Shown: positions 46,115-55,618 of the stretch, piece by piece | Position numbering within the stretch: the stretch's first letter is position 1 | Layout of the letters: the number at the start of each line of letters is the position of its first letter | Source: Gordonia jacobaea | Lineage (GTDB): Bacteria > Actinomycetota > Actinomycetes > Mycobacteriales > Mycobacteriaceae | Direction of reading: 5' to 3' | Length of the DNA stretch: 64,000 bases | Assembly (NCBI RefSeq): GCF_001186365.1 | Contig: NZ_LDTZ01000015.1 | Location: forward strand, 310,001-374,000 | The notes under the pieces: model-generated | Seen by the model: the letters and a program-made list of their open reading frames with translations, nothing else | The model's database searches: none | Told to the model about the DNA's origin: nothing | Translations under genes and position numbers: made by a program

Positions 46115-46168
46115 GGATCCTCCACGATGATTCCCGGCTTCGCGGGACGTCGCGGCCGGAGCAGGATC

Positions 46169-46197
46169 ACGCTAGCAACGCCGAGCGCCTCCCCCAA
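46169..46197 (-). promoter_or_regulatory. Promoter of the sulfate transporter operon
   Basis: TTGGGG, a 17-bp spacer and TAGCGT on the minus strand, positioned to start transcription about 48 bases upstream of the subI GTG. A small hairpin (TCCCG-GCTTCG-CGGGA) lies in the short leader. No Cys-codon leader ORF is seen here, unlike the reduction operon. Confidence 0.6.
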
Positions 46198-46233
46198 GAC
46201 GAGATCCGACGCCTCGCAGTCGGTCCGGGCCGA

Positions 46234-46311
46234 TCAGCGAGTCAGGAGCCAGGCGAGCACGACGAGAACGATGAGCGCCAGCAGCGCCCAGGTCACCCGT
46301 GACTTCATCAT
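46234..46311 (-). CDS. 25-residue single-helix membrane peptide
   Basis: Reads MMKSRVTWALLALIVLVVLA then WLLTR: a short basic N-terminus, one hydrophobic helix and a Thr-Arg end, a classic small membrane protein. It begins five bases after the stop of the 66-residue gene, so coupled translation is likely. The M. tuberculosis region has the small genes Rv2401/Rv2401A at this position. Function unknown. Confidence 0.6.
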   Translation of the reverse strand: MMKSRVTWALLALIVLVVLAWLLTR

Positions 46312-46316
46312 TGCGG

Positions 46317-46517
46317 TCACAGCCCCTTTCCGTCGTCGTCGGCGAACCGTCGACGATCGAACACGTTCATCACCGCTTCGACCAGCACATTCAGGATGAG
46401 TGCGATGCCGATTGCGACTGGGACCACCACTGCGAGAGTGACCAGGAGCTGCGGGACGAACGACAATCCGGTGAGCCACTCCTCCACCGAATCCCACCAC
46501 GCGAGGAAGCTGTCCAT
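46317..46517 (-). CDS. Small membrane protein, 66 residues
   Basis: Starts MDSFLAWWDSVEEWLTGLSF, an amphipathic aromatic N-terminus. One long hydrophobic segment follows (VPQLLVTLAVVVPVAIGIAL) and a basic end, FDRRRFADDDGKGL. GAGGAG precedes the ATG. It sits upstream of the 25-residue gene and subI, where M. tuberculosis has the small membrane protein gene Rv2401A. Role unknown. Confidence 0.75.
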   Translation of the reverse strand: MDSFLAWWDSVEEWLTGLSFVPQLLVTLAVVVPVAIGIALILNVLVEAVMNVFDRRRFADDDGKGL

Positions 46518-46696
46518 GCCTGTCTCCTCGCGTCTGCCCGGCCTCCGCCGAGTTTGGATCAGTGTGATTCGAATTCCGCGCTCGAGGCTTCACCATCGCA
46601 TCGCGAAACCAGCTCGAGTCGAGAGCCGCGTTCACGCGGCCACTCGATCGTATCGAAATGCGCCGGACCGGCTCGCTCCCCCTCTGCCCGAGTGGG

Positions 46697-48073
46697 TCAG
46701 CTCGCGGCCGCCGCGCCTGCGTCACCAGACGCAGGCGCGGTCTCCAGGCGCAAGCTCCGGTGCGTCACCTTCCGATACACGATCTCCACGACGAAGCTCG
46801 CAATCAGTACGACGATGAGGGTGATCCACGTACTCGCGGGTCCGGTGTGGATCGCGTATCCGAGCAGGAGGCAGAACAACGCGAGATTGAGGCTGACCGC
46901 CGCGATCAACAGCCATGCCTTTGCGCCCGTCTGGTGCCGGACCCGCATGTGACCGACGCTGACTGCCCCGTACACGATCAAGAAGGCGAGACTCGCCATC
47001 TGCCCGACCGACGACAGCGGAAAGAAGACGACGAATGCGCAGGTGAGCGCACCAGCCATCAGCAGTCCCCACGTACCGCTCCGCCACACCCCACGCGCGA
47101 AGTCGGCAGGCATCTCACCGGACTTGGCGACGGTGAAGGCAAGGTTGGCGTCTCCGAACAACGTGGCGTTGACGCCGGACGCGGTGGCGAGCAGCGCTGC
47201 GGCACCGATCACGATGAACCCGACCTGTCCGAGCACCGCGCGCCCGGCGTCGGAAAGCACATGGCCCTGGTTCGCCTCGATCTCGGGGAGCGTCATCACC
47301 ATGACGATCAGCGAGCTGATCACGACATAGATGACGATCACAATGAACAGCGCCTGATACATGGCGCGCGGGAGCTCTTTGGCGGGGTTCTTCATGTCGC
47401 CTGCGGAATTCGTCACGACGCCGAATCCCTCGTAGGTGACATAGAGCAGACCGGCAGCGAAGAAGATGCCGATCACACCTTCTCCACCGCTCTGCTCGAA
47501 GTTCGACCCGTCTGCCTTGAACGACGCCGCGACCACAAATGCGACGAGGATGGCCACCTCGATCGCCACGACGAACATCTCAGATCTGCCAACGAGTTTT
47601 GACCCGATTGCGTTCACACCGATCAACACGATGACCAGCCCGACGCCGATGGCCTTGCCCGACCAGTCCGGCGTATCGAAGGGCAATAGGTGCCGTGCAT
47701 AGCCCGCGAACCCGGAGGCGTACAGGGCCATCGCGATGATCCAGCCGAGGAACTGAAAGATGTTGAGCCCGCCCGCGATGACACCATCGCCGAAACAGCG
47801 GATCAGGAATTGCGCCGCGCCGCCGCGACTCGGAAACCGAGCGCCCAGTTTGGCATACGAGTACACGCTGAACAGTGAGACCAGACCACCGACGAGGAAC
47901 GCCACCGGAATCCACACGCCCGCTGTGGTCGCGGCGAGTCCGACGAGTGTGTAGAGACCGGCACCCATCATCCCGCCAACGCCGATGGCCGTCGCCGACG
48001 CGACCGTGATGGACGCCTTCTGCGAGGAGTCGTTCTGTGACGAACCCTTTTGGGAGGAATCCTTGTGGGTCAT
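46697..48073 (-). CDS. APC-superfamily amino-acid permease
   Basis: A 458-residue transporter with about 12 hydrophobic segments. The APC helix-1 motif ATAIGVGGMMGAGLYTLVG and GARFPSRGGAAQFL are present. A Ser/Gln/Lys N-terminal repeat (DSSQKGSSQNDSSQK) is encoded by a short DNA repeat. Substrate not predictable. No enzyme neighbour suggests one. Confidence 0.9.
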   Translation of the reverse strand: MTHKDSSQKGSSQNDSSQKASITVASATAIGVGGMMGAGLYTLVGLAATTAGVWIPVAFLVGGLVSLFSVYSYAKLGARFPSRGGAAQFLIRCFGDGVIAGGLNIFQFLGWIIAMALYASGFAGYARHLLPFDTPDWSGKAIGVGLVIVLIGVNAIGSKLVGRSEMFVVAIEVAILVAFVVAASFKADGSNFEQSGGEGVIGIFFAAGLLYVTYEGFGVVTNSAGDMKNPAKELPRAMYQALFIVIVIYVVISSLIVMVMTLPEIEANQGHVLSDAGRAVLGQVGFIVIGAAALLATASGVNATLFGDANLAFTVAKSGEMPADFARGVWRSGTWGLLMAGALTCAFVVFFPLSSVGQMASLAFLIVYGAVSVGHMRVRHQTGAKAWLLIAAVSLNLALFCLLLGYAIHTGPASTWITLIVVLIASFVVEIVYRKVTHRSLRLETAPASGDAGAAAAS

Positions 48074-48183
48074 CGACGTAGGTCCCGCCGCCGATCAGCA
48101 GTGACGCGGTCAACACTGCGAGTCATGCGATGCAGTATTGCACAGCTTATTCTCACTGGCAGGGCCTTGCGGGAACGGTTGCG

Positions 48184-49110
48184 TTAGTGCGGGTTTGAGT
48201 CCAATCTCCACGACTCGTATGCGCGCGGATCCTCGATCGGCTCGATATGAATGCTCACCCGCAGATGATCGAGAGCCGCGTGCAGTTCGTCTTCGACGCG
48301 CTCGGATACGTCGTGGGCACGGTCGACGCTCCACACCCCCGGCACCAGCATGTGCATCTGGACGTACCGCTCGTGTCCCGATTCGCGTGTGCGCACATCG
48401 TGAAATGCCACCTCGTCGGTACGGAACCGGTCGAGCACGTCGTTGACCGTCGTGAGGTCGACGGCGGGCAGCGCGGCGTCGAGAAGCCCGTCACCCGAGC
48501 GCCAGATGAGTCGCGCACCGACGACGATGATGTTCACCGCGACGAGGATGGCAACGATGGCGTCGAGCGGCAGCCAGCCGGTGACAGCAACAAGGAACAC
48601 ACCAACAATGACGCCGACGGTGGTCCAGACATCGGTGAGTAGATGCTTGCCGTCGGCTTCGAGCGTCATCGAGCGGTAGCGTCTACCCGCCCGGAGCAGG
48701 ATCACCGCCACGGCACCGTTCAGCACGGTTGCGGCGACGGAGATGGCGAGTCCGAGTCCCACCGCCTCCAGTTCGGCGGGATGCAGTAGCCGATCCACCG
48801 CAGCCACGATGATCGCGATGGCCGCCACGACGATCAGGATGCCTTCGAACACCGCGGAGAAGTACTCGGCCTTCGCGTGCCCGAAATTATGTTCTGCGTC
48901 AGCAGGTTTCGCGACCACACGCAGTGCAAAGAACGCGGCAATCGCGGCAGCGAGATTGACCACCGATTCGAGTGCGTCGGAGAGCAGACCAACCGACCCG
49001 CTGACGCGCCAGGCGATCAGCTTCATCACGATCACGACCAAAGCCGTGACAATACTCAGGAGCGCGTACCGCGTCAGATCGGGACGCGAAGTTGCGGATG
49101 CATTCGCCAC
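48184..49110 (-). CDS. Cation diffusion facilitator family transporter
   Basis: A 308-residue CDF exporter: six hydrophobic segments, SDALESVVNLAAA in helix 2, HNFGHAKAEYFSAVFEG after it, HLLTDVWTTVGV (H-X3-D) in helix 5, and the cytoplasmic dimerisation domain with HDVRTRESGHERYVQMH. The helix-2 site reads D-A-L-E-S rather than the His/Asp pattern of strict zinc exporters, so iron, manganese or mixed specificity is possible. Confidence 0.9.
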   Translation of the reverse strand: MANASATSRPDLTRYALLSIVTALVVIVMKLIAWRVSGSVGLLSDALESVVNLAAAIAAFFALRVVAKPADAEHNFGHAKAEYFSAVFEGILIVVAAIAIIVAAVDRLLHPAELEAVGLGLAISVAATVLNGAVAVILLRAGRRYRSMTLEADGKHLLTDVWTTVGVIVGVFLVAVTGWLPLDAIVAILVAVNIIVVGARLIWRSGDGLLDAALPAVDLTTVNDVLDRFRTDEVAFHDVRTRESGHERYVQMHMLVPGVWSVDRAHDVSERVEDELHAALDHLRVSIHIEPIEDPRAYESWRLDSNPH

Positions 49111-49167
49111 TGACCAATTGCACCACAGGACGGGCGACTCGCGCCGCCATTGAACCGGGCAGCGACG

Positions 49168-49770
49168 TCAGATATCTGCAGCAACCATCCCGTCGAGGGC
49201 GCCGTAGTACGCCGACGTCAGCAGACGCATCGTCTGGTCCAGAGACAGGCCGCTGGCCAAGAGATCGAGTACCTCGCGTGGATCGAACATCTGGTTGTAG
49301 AGAAACAACGCGTGATCGAAGTGGGAGTCGTCGATTCCCTTGCTGCGCAATACCGCCCGAATCGGACGCTCCCAGGCGTCACGTACCGTCTGGATCGTCG
49401 GGTCGCCCTCGCGAAGTCGGGTGAGGAAGCCCACCGGCCGACGCAACCGGACCATTGCGGGACCGTTGATCACAAGAAGCCGACCGAGTTGAGCGACGAC
49501 GTCCTCGAACAGCGCCGTGCCGGTTTTCGTCGAATCCTGGCTGTAGTCACGCAGTTCGACGATCACACCCTGCAGATACTCACGGACGAGCGTCTCCAAC
49601 GAGGGAAAGTAGCGGTAGACCGTCGCGGTGCCGACCCCGGCGCGCTCCGCGATCACCGGAATGCTGACGTTCTCATAGTCGTCGCGCAGCACTTCGCCCG
49701 TTGCGACAAGAATCCTCTTACGATTCCGTACGGCGTCTTTGCGCGTCGGCATGGGAGCAGCGGTCGCCAT
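49168..49770 (-). CDS. TetR-family transcriptional regulator
   Basis: A 200-residue TetR protein with an Arg/Lys-rich start and the helix-turn-helix at about residues 35-56 (VSIPVIAERAGVGTATVYRYF). The C-terminal ligand domain is unassigned. It lies downstream of the M3 peptidase gene on the same strand and upstream of the CDF gene; either could be a target, but no operator was identified. Confidence 0.87.
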   Translation of the reverse strand: MATAAPMPTRKDAVRNRKRILVATGEVLRDDYENVSIPVIAERAGVGTATVYRYFPSLETLVREYLQGVIVELRDYSQDSTKTGTALFEDVVAQLGRLLVINGPAMVRLRRPVGFLTRLREGDPTIQTVRDAWERPIRAVLRSKGIDDSHFDHALFLYNQMFDPREVLDLLASGLSLDQTMRLLTSAYYGALDGMVAADI

Positions 49771-49880
49771 CGCGATACACCTCCCGCCGCATCAACACCC
49801 GTCGAACCCCAACCTACCCCAGCTCACGCACCGATCCTCCGGGTCAGATCAGTCGGCGCCGCCGCCCGGGGCAAGCGCCG

Positions 49881-51920
49881 TCACAGCCCGCGCCGCGCCA
49901 ACAACGGCTCGATATAGGGCTTGCGTCCGATCAATTCCTCGTGCGCGACAAGCGGGTCGACGCTGTCTCCCCGAGACAGCGTCGACTGTGCGAATCGTCG
50001 GCCGTTCTCGCGCTGCAGGCCACCCTCGGACAGGAACCACTGCTCGGTGTCGGCGTCGAGGACCTCCGACCAGATGTACGAGTAGTAGCCGGCCGAGTAG
50101 CCGCCGCCGAAGATGTGGTTGAAGTAGGTGCTCCGGTAGCGCGGCGGGATCAAGTCGGTCCCGATGCCCGCCGCACGAAGCGCCTGCGCCTCGAAGCCTG
50201 CGACGTCGGTGATCGCCTCGGCCTGCGCGGTGTCGAGTTGGTGCCACGCGAGGTCGAGGACTGATGCCGCCAGGTATTCGATTGTGCCGTGGGCAGATTC
50301 GGTTCCCGCCGACTCGCGTGCCGCCGTGGCGAGCTCCGCGGGAATGGGTTCGCCGGTCTCATGGTGGCGCGCGTAGTTGGCCAGGACAGACGGGTGCAGC
50401 GCCCACATCTCGTTGACCTGCGACGGGAATTCGACGAAGTCGCGCGGTACCGACGTACCCGACTGCGACGGATAGTCGACGGCCGAGAGCAACCCGTGCA
50501 GGGCATGACCGAACTCATGGAACAGGGTGGTGAGCTGATCGACGGTCAGCAGGCACTTCTCACCGTCATCGGGCTTCGTCAGGTTCAATACGTTGACCAC
50601 GACGGGCTGTGTCTGCAGCATCGTCGACTGGTCGACAATGCTGTTCATCCATGCCCCACCGCGTTTGGACGGGCGTGCGAAGTAGTCGCCGAGGAACAGG
50701 CCAATGCTGCGCCCGCTCTCGTCGAGTACGTCCCACACGCGAACGTCGGGGTGGTAGGCGGGCAGTTCAGGACGCTCGACGAAGCGCAGCCCGTAGAGCA
50801 CGTTGGCCGCGTAGAACACCCCGCGGGTCAGGACCGTCTCGAGTTCGCAGTAGTCGGCGAAATCATCAAGCGGGACATCGGATTTCGACCGCGCCGCACG
50901 CGCGAGCCAGTACGTGTAGTCCGCGGCACCGATCTCGGCGTCGCCCGCGAGGACCCGCAAGTCGTCGAGTTCGCGCTCCCCCGCTCGCATCGCCGACTCG
51001 CTGAGTTCCCGCAATAGGTCGTCGACGGCCTCGGCCGACGGTGCGGTCTGTTCCGCGATCACGTAGTCGGCGTGATCGCTGTATCCGAGCAACTCCGCAC
51101 GCCTGGCGCGCAGCCGCACGATCTCCAACACCAATTCGGTTGTGTCGTTGTCGTTTCCGCGAGCGCAGCGGTTGATCGATGCCTCGAAGACGCGGCGTCG
51201 AACAGCGCTGTCGGTCAGTTCGGTGAGGACGCTCTGGCTCGTCGGCAGTTCGAGGGCGATCAGATATCCACTGTCGTGTCCCGCTTCGGTGGCGGCACGA
51301 CGCGCGGCGGCGATCTCACCGGCCGACATACCGTCGAGCGCGGATGCGTCGTCGACGAACACGGCCGAATCGTTGGAGTCGTCGAGGATCTTCTGCGAGA
51401 ACGTCGTGGTGAGCAGGGCCAGTCGCGACGAGATCTCGCGCATCTCCTGTTGTTGATCGGGCGACAGACCCGCACCGGCGCGCACCGCGCCGCGATAGTG
51501 CTTGTCGAGTAGCCGACGCCGCGGCTCATCGAGGTCGAGGTCATCGGCGTCGCCGTGGACCTTCGAAATGCGCTCGAAGAGAACGGGGTTCATCGCGATG
51601 GTGTTCTGGTGATCGGTCAGCAGCGTCGACAGCTCGCGGCTGATCTCGTTGCGTTTCGGGTTGGTATCCGGACCGACAAGGTTGAAGAAGATGCCGGCCG
51701 CGCGAGCGAGATCGCGTCCGGAGAACTCGACCGCTTCGACGGTGTTGCCGAACGTCGGCGGCTCCGCGTTGTTCGCGATCTCGTCGATCTCCGCCAACTG
51801 CGATGCCATCGCGTCGGTGAACGCGGGCAGGAAGTCGTCGTCGGAAATCGAGGCGAAGTCGGGCAGGCCGTGCGGTAGATCGCTCTGTGCGAGAACGGGA
51901 TTCACGTTGTCTGTACCCAT
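49881..51920 (-). CDS. M3-family oligopeptidase / peptidyl-dipeptidase
   Basis: A 679-residue zinc metallopeptidase with the active-site helix HEFGH (H468, E469, H472) in TLFHEFGHALHGLLS and the downstream Glu ligand in DFVEFPSQVNEMWA. Length and N-terminus (LPDFASISDDDFLPAF) match peptidyl-dipeptidase Dcp/oligopeptidase A; no signal peptide, so cytoplasmic peptide turnover. The ATG has AGTGAGGTC before it, and the gene follows lepA after only four bases, suggesting co-transcription. Confidence 0.94.
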   Translation of the reverse strand: MGTDNVNPVLAQSDLPHGLPDFASISDDDFLPAFTDAMASQLAEIDEIANNAEPPTFGNTVEAVEFSGRDLARAAGIFFNLVGPDTNPKRNEISRELSTLLTDHQNTIAMNPVLFERISKVHGDADDLDLDEPRRRLLDKHYRGAVRAGAGLSPDQQQEMREISSRLALLTTTFSQKILDDSNDSAVFVDDASALDGMSAGEIAAARRAATEAGHDSGYLIALELPTSQSVLTELTDSAVRRRVFEASINRCARGNDNDTTELVLEIVRLRARRAELLGYSDHADYVIAEQTAPSAEAVDDLLRELSESAMRAGERELDDLRVLAGDAEIGAADYTYWLARAARSKSDVPLDDFADYCELETVLTRGVFYAANVLYGLRFVERPELPAYHPDVRVWDVLDESGRSIGLFLGDYFARPSKRGGAWMNSIVDQSTMLQTQPVVVNVLNLTKPDDGEKCLLTVDQLTTLFHEFGHALHGLLSAVDYPSQSGTSVPRDFVEFPSQVNEMWALHPSVLANYARHHETGEPIPAELATAARESAGTESAHGTIEYLAASVLDLAWHQLDTAQAEAITDVAGFEAQALRAAGIGTDLIPPRYRSTYFNHIFGGGYSAGYYSYIWSEVLDADTEQWFLSEGGLQRENGRRFAQSTLSRGDSVDPLVAHEELIGRKPYIEPLLARRGL

Positions 51921-51924
51921 GACC

Positions 51925-53808
51925 TCACTTGCCCTTCGGTTTGTCGCCCATCGAGTCGGTGGAGAGTGCGGCGACGAACGCCTCCTGCGGGACGTCGACC
52001 CGACCGATGGTCTTCATCCGCTTCTTGCCCTCCTTCTGCTTTTCGAGCAGCTTGCGCTTTCGGCTGATATCGCCGCCATAGCACTTGGCGAGCACGTCCT
52101 TGCGGATCGCCCGGATGTTCTCGCGCGCAATGATTTTCGATCCGATGGCCGCCTGCACGGGCACCTCGAACTGCTGCCGCGGAATGAGTTCCTTGAGCTT
52201 GGTGGCCATCTTGTTGCCGTAGCCGAACGCGGCGTCGCGGTGCACGATCGCGCTGAAGGCGTCGACCGCCTCGCCCTGGAGGAGGATGTCGACTTTCACG
52301 AGGTCGGCTTCCTGCTCGCCCGCCTCCTCGTAATCGAGGCTGGCGTAGCCGCGGGTGCGCGACTTCAAGGAGTCGAAGAAGTCGAAGATGATCTCGGCCA
52401 TCGGCATGGTGTAGCGCATCTCGACGCGTGTCTCCGACAGGTAGTCCATGCCGCCGAGCTCACCGCGCCGTGACTGACACAGCTCCATGATCGCACCGAT
52501 GAATTCGCTCGGCGCGATGATCGTCGTCTTGACGATCGGCTCGTAGATGTAGCGTGCCTTGCCCTCCGGCCAGTCGGACGGGTTGGTGACGATCGACTCG
52601 GAGCCGTCTTCCATGACCACCCGGTAGACGACGTTGGGTGCGGTGGAGATCAGGTTCAGGTCGAACTCGCGCTCGAGCCGCTCACGGGTGATCTCCATGT
52701 GCAGCAGTCCGAGGAAGCCGCAGCGGAAACCGAAGCCAAGCGCGACAGACGTCTCCGGCTCGTAGGTGAGCGCGGCGTCGTTGAGTTGCAGTTTGTCGAG
52801 AGCGTCGCGCAGCACCGGATAGTCGGAGCCGTCGAGCGGGTAGAGGCCGGAGTAGACCATCGGGCGCGGTTCGCGATAGCCGGTCAGCGGCTCGGTGGCG
52901 CCGTGGCGCGCGGTCGTGACGGTGTCGCCGACCTTCGACTGCCGCACGTCTTTCACGCCGGTGATGAGGTAGCCGACCTCGCCGACGCCGAGCCCCTTTG
53001 TCGGCTTTGGTTCCGGCGAGACGATGCCGACCTCGAGCAGCTCGTGCGTCGCCCCGGTCGACATCATGGCGATCTTCTCGCGCGGGACGATCTTGCCGTC
53101 CACCACGCGGACGTAGGTGACCACGCCGCGGTAGGTGTCGTAGACGGAGTCGAAGATCATGGCGCGCGCAGGAGCATCGGGGTCGCCCTGCGGCGCGGGC
53201 ACGAGCTTGATCACCTCGTCGAGCAGTTCCGTGACGCCCGCACCGGTCTTGCCCGACACACGCAGCACGTCGTCGGGCTCGCAGCCGATGATGTGCGCGA
53301 TCTCCTCGGCATAGCGGTCGGGGTCGGCGGCAGGGAGGTCGATCTTGTTGAGCACCGGGATGATGGTCAGGTCCTTGTCCATCGCCAGGTACAGGTTTGC
53401 CAGGGTCTGCGCTTCGATGCCCTGCGCGGCGTCGACGAGTAGAACGGCACCCTCACACGCTTCGAGCGCACGAGACACCTCGTAGGTGAAGTCGACGTGG
53501 CCCGGAGTGTCGATGAGGTGCAGCACGTAGTCGGTCTGCGGGCCGTCGGGACCGTCGGACTTCCAGGGCAGGCGCACGTTCTGCGCCTTGATCGTGATGC
53601 CACGCTCGCGCTCGATGTCCATGCGGTCGAGGTACTGGGCGCGCATGTCCCGCTCGGCGACCACGCCCGTGAGCTGCAGCATCCGGTCGGCCAGCGTCGA
53701 TTTGCCGTGGTCGATGTGCGCGATGATGCAGAAGTTCCGGATCCGGCTGGGATCGGTGAACGTGGTGTCGGCGAAGGTGGGAATCGAACTGCTCCTACAG
53801 GTGCGCAC
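51925..53808 (-). CDS. lepA: Elongation factor 4 (LepA)
   Basis: Ribosome back-translocase GTPase, 627 residues. G1 is [10 protein letters not shown]3 DTPGHVDF, G4 NKID; the LepA-specific C-terminal domain with [20 protein letters not shown] is present. The N-terminus before [15 protein letters not shown] is short and its exact start (GTG at 53808) is uncertain because no strong ribosome-binding site is visible. Confidence 0.97.
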   Translation of the reverse strand: MRTCRSSSIPTFADTTFTDPSRIRNFCIIAHIDHGKSTLADRMLQLTGVVAERDMRAQYLDRMDIERERGITIKAQNVRLPWKSDGPDGPQTDYVLHLIDTPGHVDFTYEVSRALEACEGAVLLVDAAQGIEAQTLANLYLAMDKDLTIIPVLNKIDLPAADPDRYAEEIAHIIGCEPDDVLRVSGKTGAGVTELLDEVIKLVPAPQGDPDAPARAMIFDSVYDTYRGVVTYVRVVDGKIVPREKIAMMSTGATHELLEVGIVSPEPKPTKGLGVGEVGYLITGVKDVRQSKVGDTVTTARHGATEPLTGYREPRPMVYSGLYPLDGSDYPVLRDALDKLQLNDAALTYEPETSVALGFGFRCGFLGLLHMEITRERLEREFDLNLISTAPNVVYRVVMEDGSESIVTNPSDWPEGKARYIYEPIVKTTIIAPSEFIGAIMELCQSRRGELGGMDYLSETRVEMRYTMPMAEIIFDFFDSLKSRTRGYASLDYEEAGEQEADLVKVDILLQGEAVDAFSAIVHRDAAFGYGNKMATKLKELIPRQQFEVPVQAAIGSKIIARENIRAIRKDVLAKCYGGDISRKRKLLEKQKEGKKRMKTIGRVDVPQEAFVAALSTDSMGDKPKGK

Positions 53809-53951
53809 CAGTACTCGAGTGCGATGCGGGTGTGGGTCGTCGTATCCAGTTTCTCACGGCGGGCCGTCGGCGGGTCGGGGCCGGGTTGCGAGAGAAGTGT
53901 CGGAGCGAGCCAGTCCACTCGATCCGGTCAGCTCGCGCTGGTCGGATTCGG

Positions 53952-54401
53952 TCACATACCCGCTGCGGCGCCCCGAGCGCGGTGCGAATCCCTGCGTGCG
54001 CGCACGGCGAGATGAGCCGTCGCAACGACGATCGATGCGACGAGCAGCACAAGCGCGCCGAACGAGAGCAGAAGCCAGAAGTCAGCCCAGTTCGCGACGC
54101 CGACGAACACCAGCACGGCCATCGCGGGCACGACGAGCCATGAGACCCATACGCGCAGCGCGACCGCGGCGATCAGTGGAGGTGACGCCAGCAGCACCCC
54201 CATCTCGATCAGCCTGCGCGGACCGAGCGCAGCGAAGATCGAGTCCTCACATGTGGCGCCGGCGTGCGCACCGGCGACCGACAGTTCGCCGCTCTTGCCG
54301 CAACTCACCGTCACCTCGCCCACCGGCATGAACCCGCACGCCACCGCGTAGCCAACTGCCGCCACTGCCATCGCAAGCCACGCCACTCGTATGGCTCTCA
54401 T
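53952..54401 (-). CDS. Hypothetical membrane protein with four predicted helices
   Basis: A 149-residue protein with hydrophobic segments at about 5-25, 63-80, 85-103 and 107-127. An extracytoplasmic loop between the first two contains two cysteines (VTVSCGKSGE and GATCEDSI) that could form a disulfide. The C-tail is Arg-rich. Not recognised. Its ATG and a possible ATG of the rightward gene share the sequence CATG. Confidence 0.65.
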   Translation of the reverse strand: MRAIRVAWLAMAVAAVGYAVACGFMPVGEVTVSCGKSGELSVAGAHAGATCEDSIFAALGPRRLIEMGVLLASPPLIAAVALRVWVSWLVVPAMAVLVFVGVANWADFWLLLSFGALVLLVASIVVATAHLAVRARRDSHRARGAAAGM

Positions 54402-54417
54402 GCCTGCAACTTATAAC

Positions 54418-55083
54418 GTGGACGCCGTGAGTCCCGAGACCTTCACCGGCGACGGCGTCGTCGCAGACATCTACCGTCCGGACGGCCGACCTCGCGCGGT
54501 CCTCGTGTTGGCGCACGGCGCGGGAGGCAACCGGCAGACCGCGATCATGCGGGCCTACGGCGTCGAGTTCAGCGCCCGCGGGCTGTTCGTCGCCTGCATC
54601 GATCTGCCGTACCGGCAGCGCAGGCCCAAGGGCCCGCCCAGCCCGTCGGGTGCGGCAGGCGATCGGGACGGAATCCGTGAGGCGGCCGCGCTGTTCGCAT
54701 CCGAATCCGGCGGTCCACTCGTCCTCGGTGGCCACTCCTACGGCGGCAGGCAGGCGTCGATGGTCGTCGCGGAGGATGGTGCCGCCACAGACGCGGCAGG
54801 GCTGCTGCTGTCGTCGTATCCGTTGCATCCGCCCGGCAAACCCGAACGCGCGCGTAGCGAGCACCTGGGCGAGATCACGATTCCGACGGTGATCGTGCAC
54901 GGGGCGTCGGACCCCTTCGCGACGACGGAGGAGATCACCGACGCCATTGCGCTCATCCCCGCGCCGACCCGGCTCGTCGAGATCGAGAAAACCGGGCACG
55001 ACCTCAAACCCGACAAGAAGCCGACTGCTCAGCTCGCGGCCGACGCCGTCGACGACCTGATCCTGAACGGACCGACGCGATGA
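54418..55083 (+). CDS. Alpha/beta hydrolase (dienelactone-hydrolase/KANL3-like)
   Basis: About 221 residues with LVLAHGAGGNR (oxyanion), nucleophile elbow GGHSYGG, IVHGASDPF (catalytic Asp) and GHDLK (His). The GGHSYGGRQASM pattern is common in small cytoplasmic hydrolases of the Tex30/KANL3 type. Start uncertain: GTG at 54418, GTG at 54427 or ATG at 54400 overlapping the divergent gene. The stop overlaps the PemK-like gene by ATGA, so the two form an operon. Confidence 0.85.
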   Translation: MDAVSPETFTGDGVVADIYRPDGRPRAVLVLAHGAGGNRQTAIMRAYGVEFSARGLFVACIDLPYRQRRPKGPPSPSGAAGDRDGIREAAALFASESGGPLVLGGHSYGGRQASMVVAEDGAATDAAGLLLSSYPLHPPGKPERARSEHLGEITIPTVIVHGASDPFATTEEITDAIALIPAPTRLVEIEKTGHDLKPDKKPTAQLAADAVDDLILNGPTR

Positions 55084-55496
55084 CCGCTCGCACGCGGGTG
55101 CGCCCCACCCATGAGGCGGCCCGCGAGATCGTCTACTCCCCCGACCTCGACGGCGCAGCCGATCCCGGCGAGATCGTCTGGACCTGGGTGCGTTACGAGG
55201 ACGATCCGAGCAAGGGCAAGGACCGTCCGGTGCTGGTCGTCGGACGGGACAGCGGCGAAGAGCACACGCATCTCCTCGGCCTCATGCTCTCGAGCCAGGA
55301 CTACCACCGCGACGACCCGAACTGGATGGAACTCGGGACCGGCGTCTGGGACGACGAACACCGCGAGAGCTACATCCGCCTCGATCGCGTGCTGTACGTC
55401 CTCGAACACGGAATTCGACGCGAGGGCGCGATCCTCGACGAGGAGCGTTTCGACGCCGTCGCCGACCGACTACGCCGCGACTACGGCTGGCGGTAG
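55080..55496 (+). CDS. PemK/MazF-like fold protein without a visible antitoxin
   Basis: A 138-residue protein with a PemK-like beta-barrel pattern: GEIVWTWVRYEDDPSKGKDR, PVLVVGRDSG and SYIRLDRVLYVLEHGIRREG. True PemK/MazF toxins are RNases encoded behind a small antitoxin; here the upstream partner is a hydrolase coupled by ATGA, so it may be a domesticated or non-toxic relative. RNase activity is not shown by the sequence. Confidence 0.7.
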   Translation: MTARTRVRPTHEAAREIVYSPDLDGAADPGEIVWTWVRYEDDPSKGKDRPVLVVGRDSGEEHTHLLGLMLSSQDYHRDDPNWMELGTGVWDDEHRESYIRLDRVLYVLEHGIRREGAILDEERFDAVADRLRRDYGWR

Positions 55497-55533
55497 ATCG
55501 CTCGCGGTAGATCGGCGACCCGTCGAGCTATAG

Positions 55534-55595
55534 ATGTGTGTCGAATCGAAGGATGTGGTTGCTGCAGCACCCAATTCCTTCGATTCGACACACAT
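55534..55595. repeat. 20-bp perfect inverted repeat (long hairpin)
   Basis: ATGTGTGTCGAATCGAAGGA at 55534-55553 is the exact reverse complement of 55576-55595; the 22-bp loop itself contains the palindrome GCTGCAGC. It lies between the convergent PemK-like and transglutaminase genes. It may be a bidirectional terminator, though no T-tract is present, or the footprint of a small mobile or regulatory element. Confidence 0.85.
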
Positions 55596-55618
55596 TCACC
55601 GGCGGCGGCACGGGCCGG

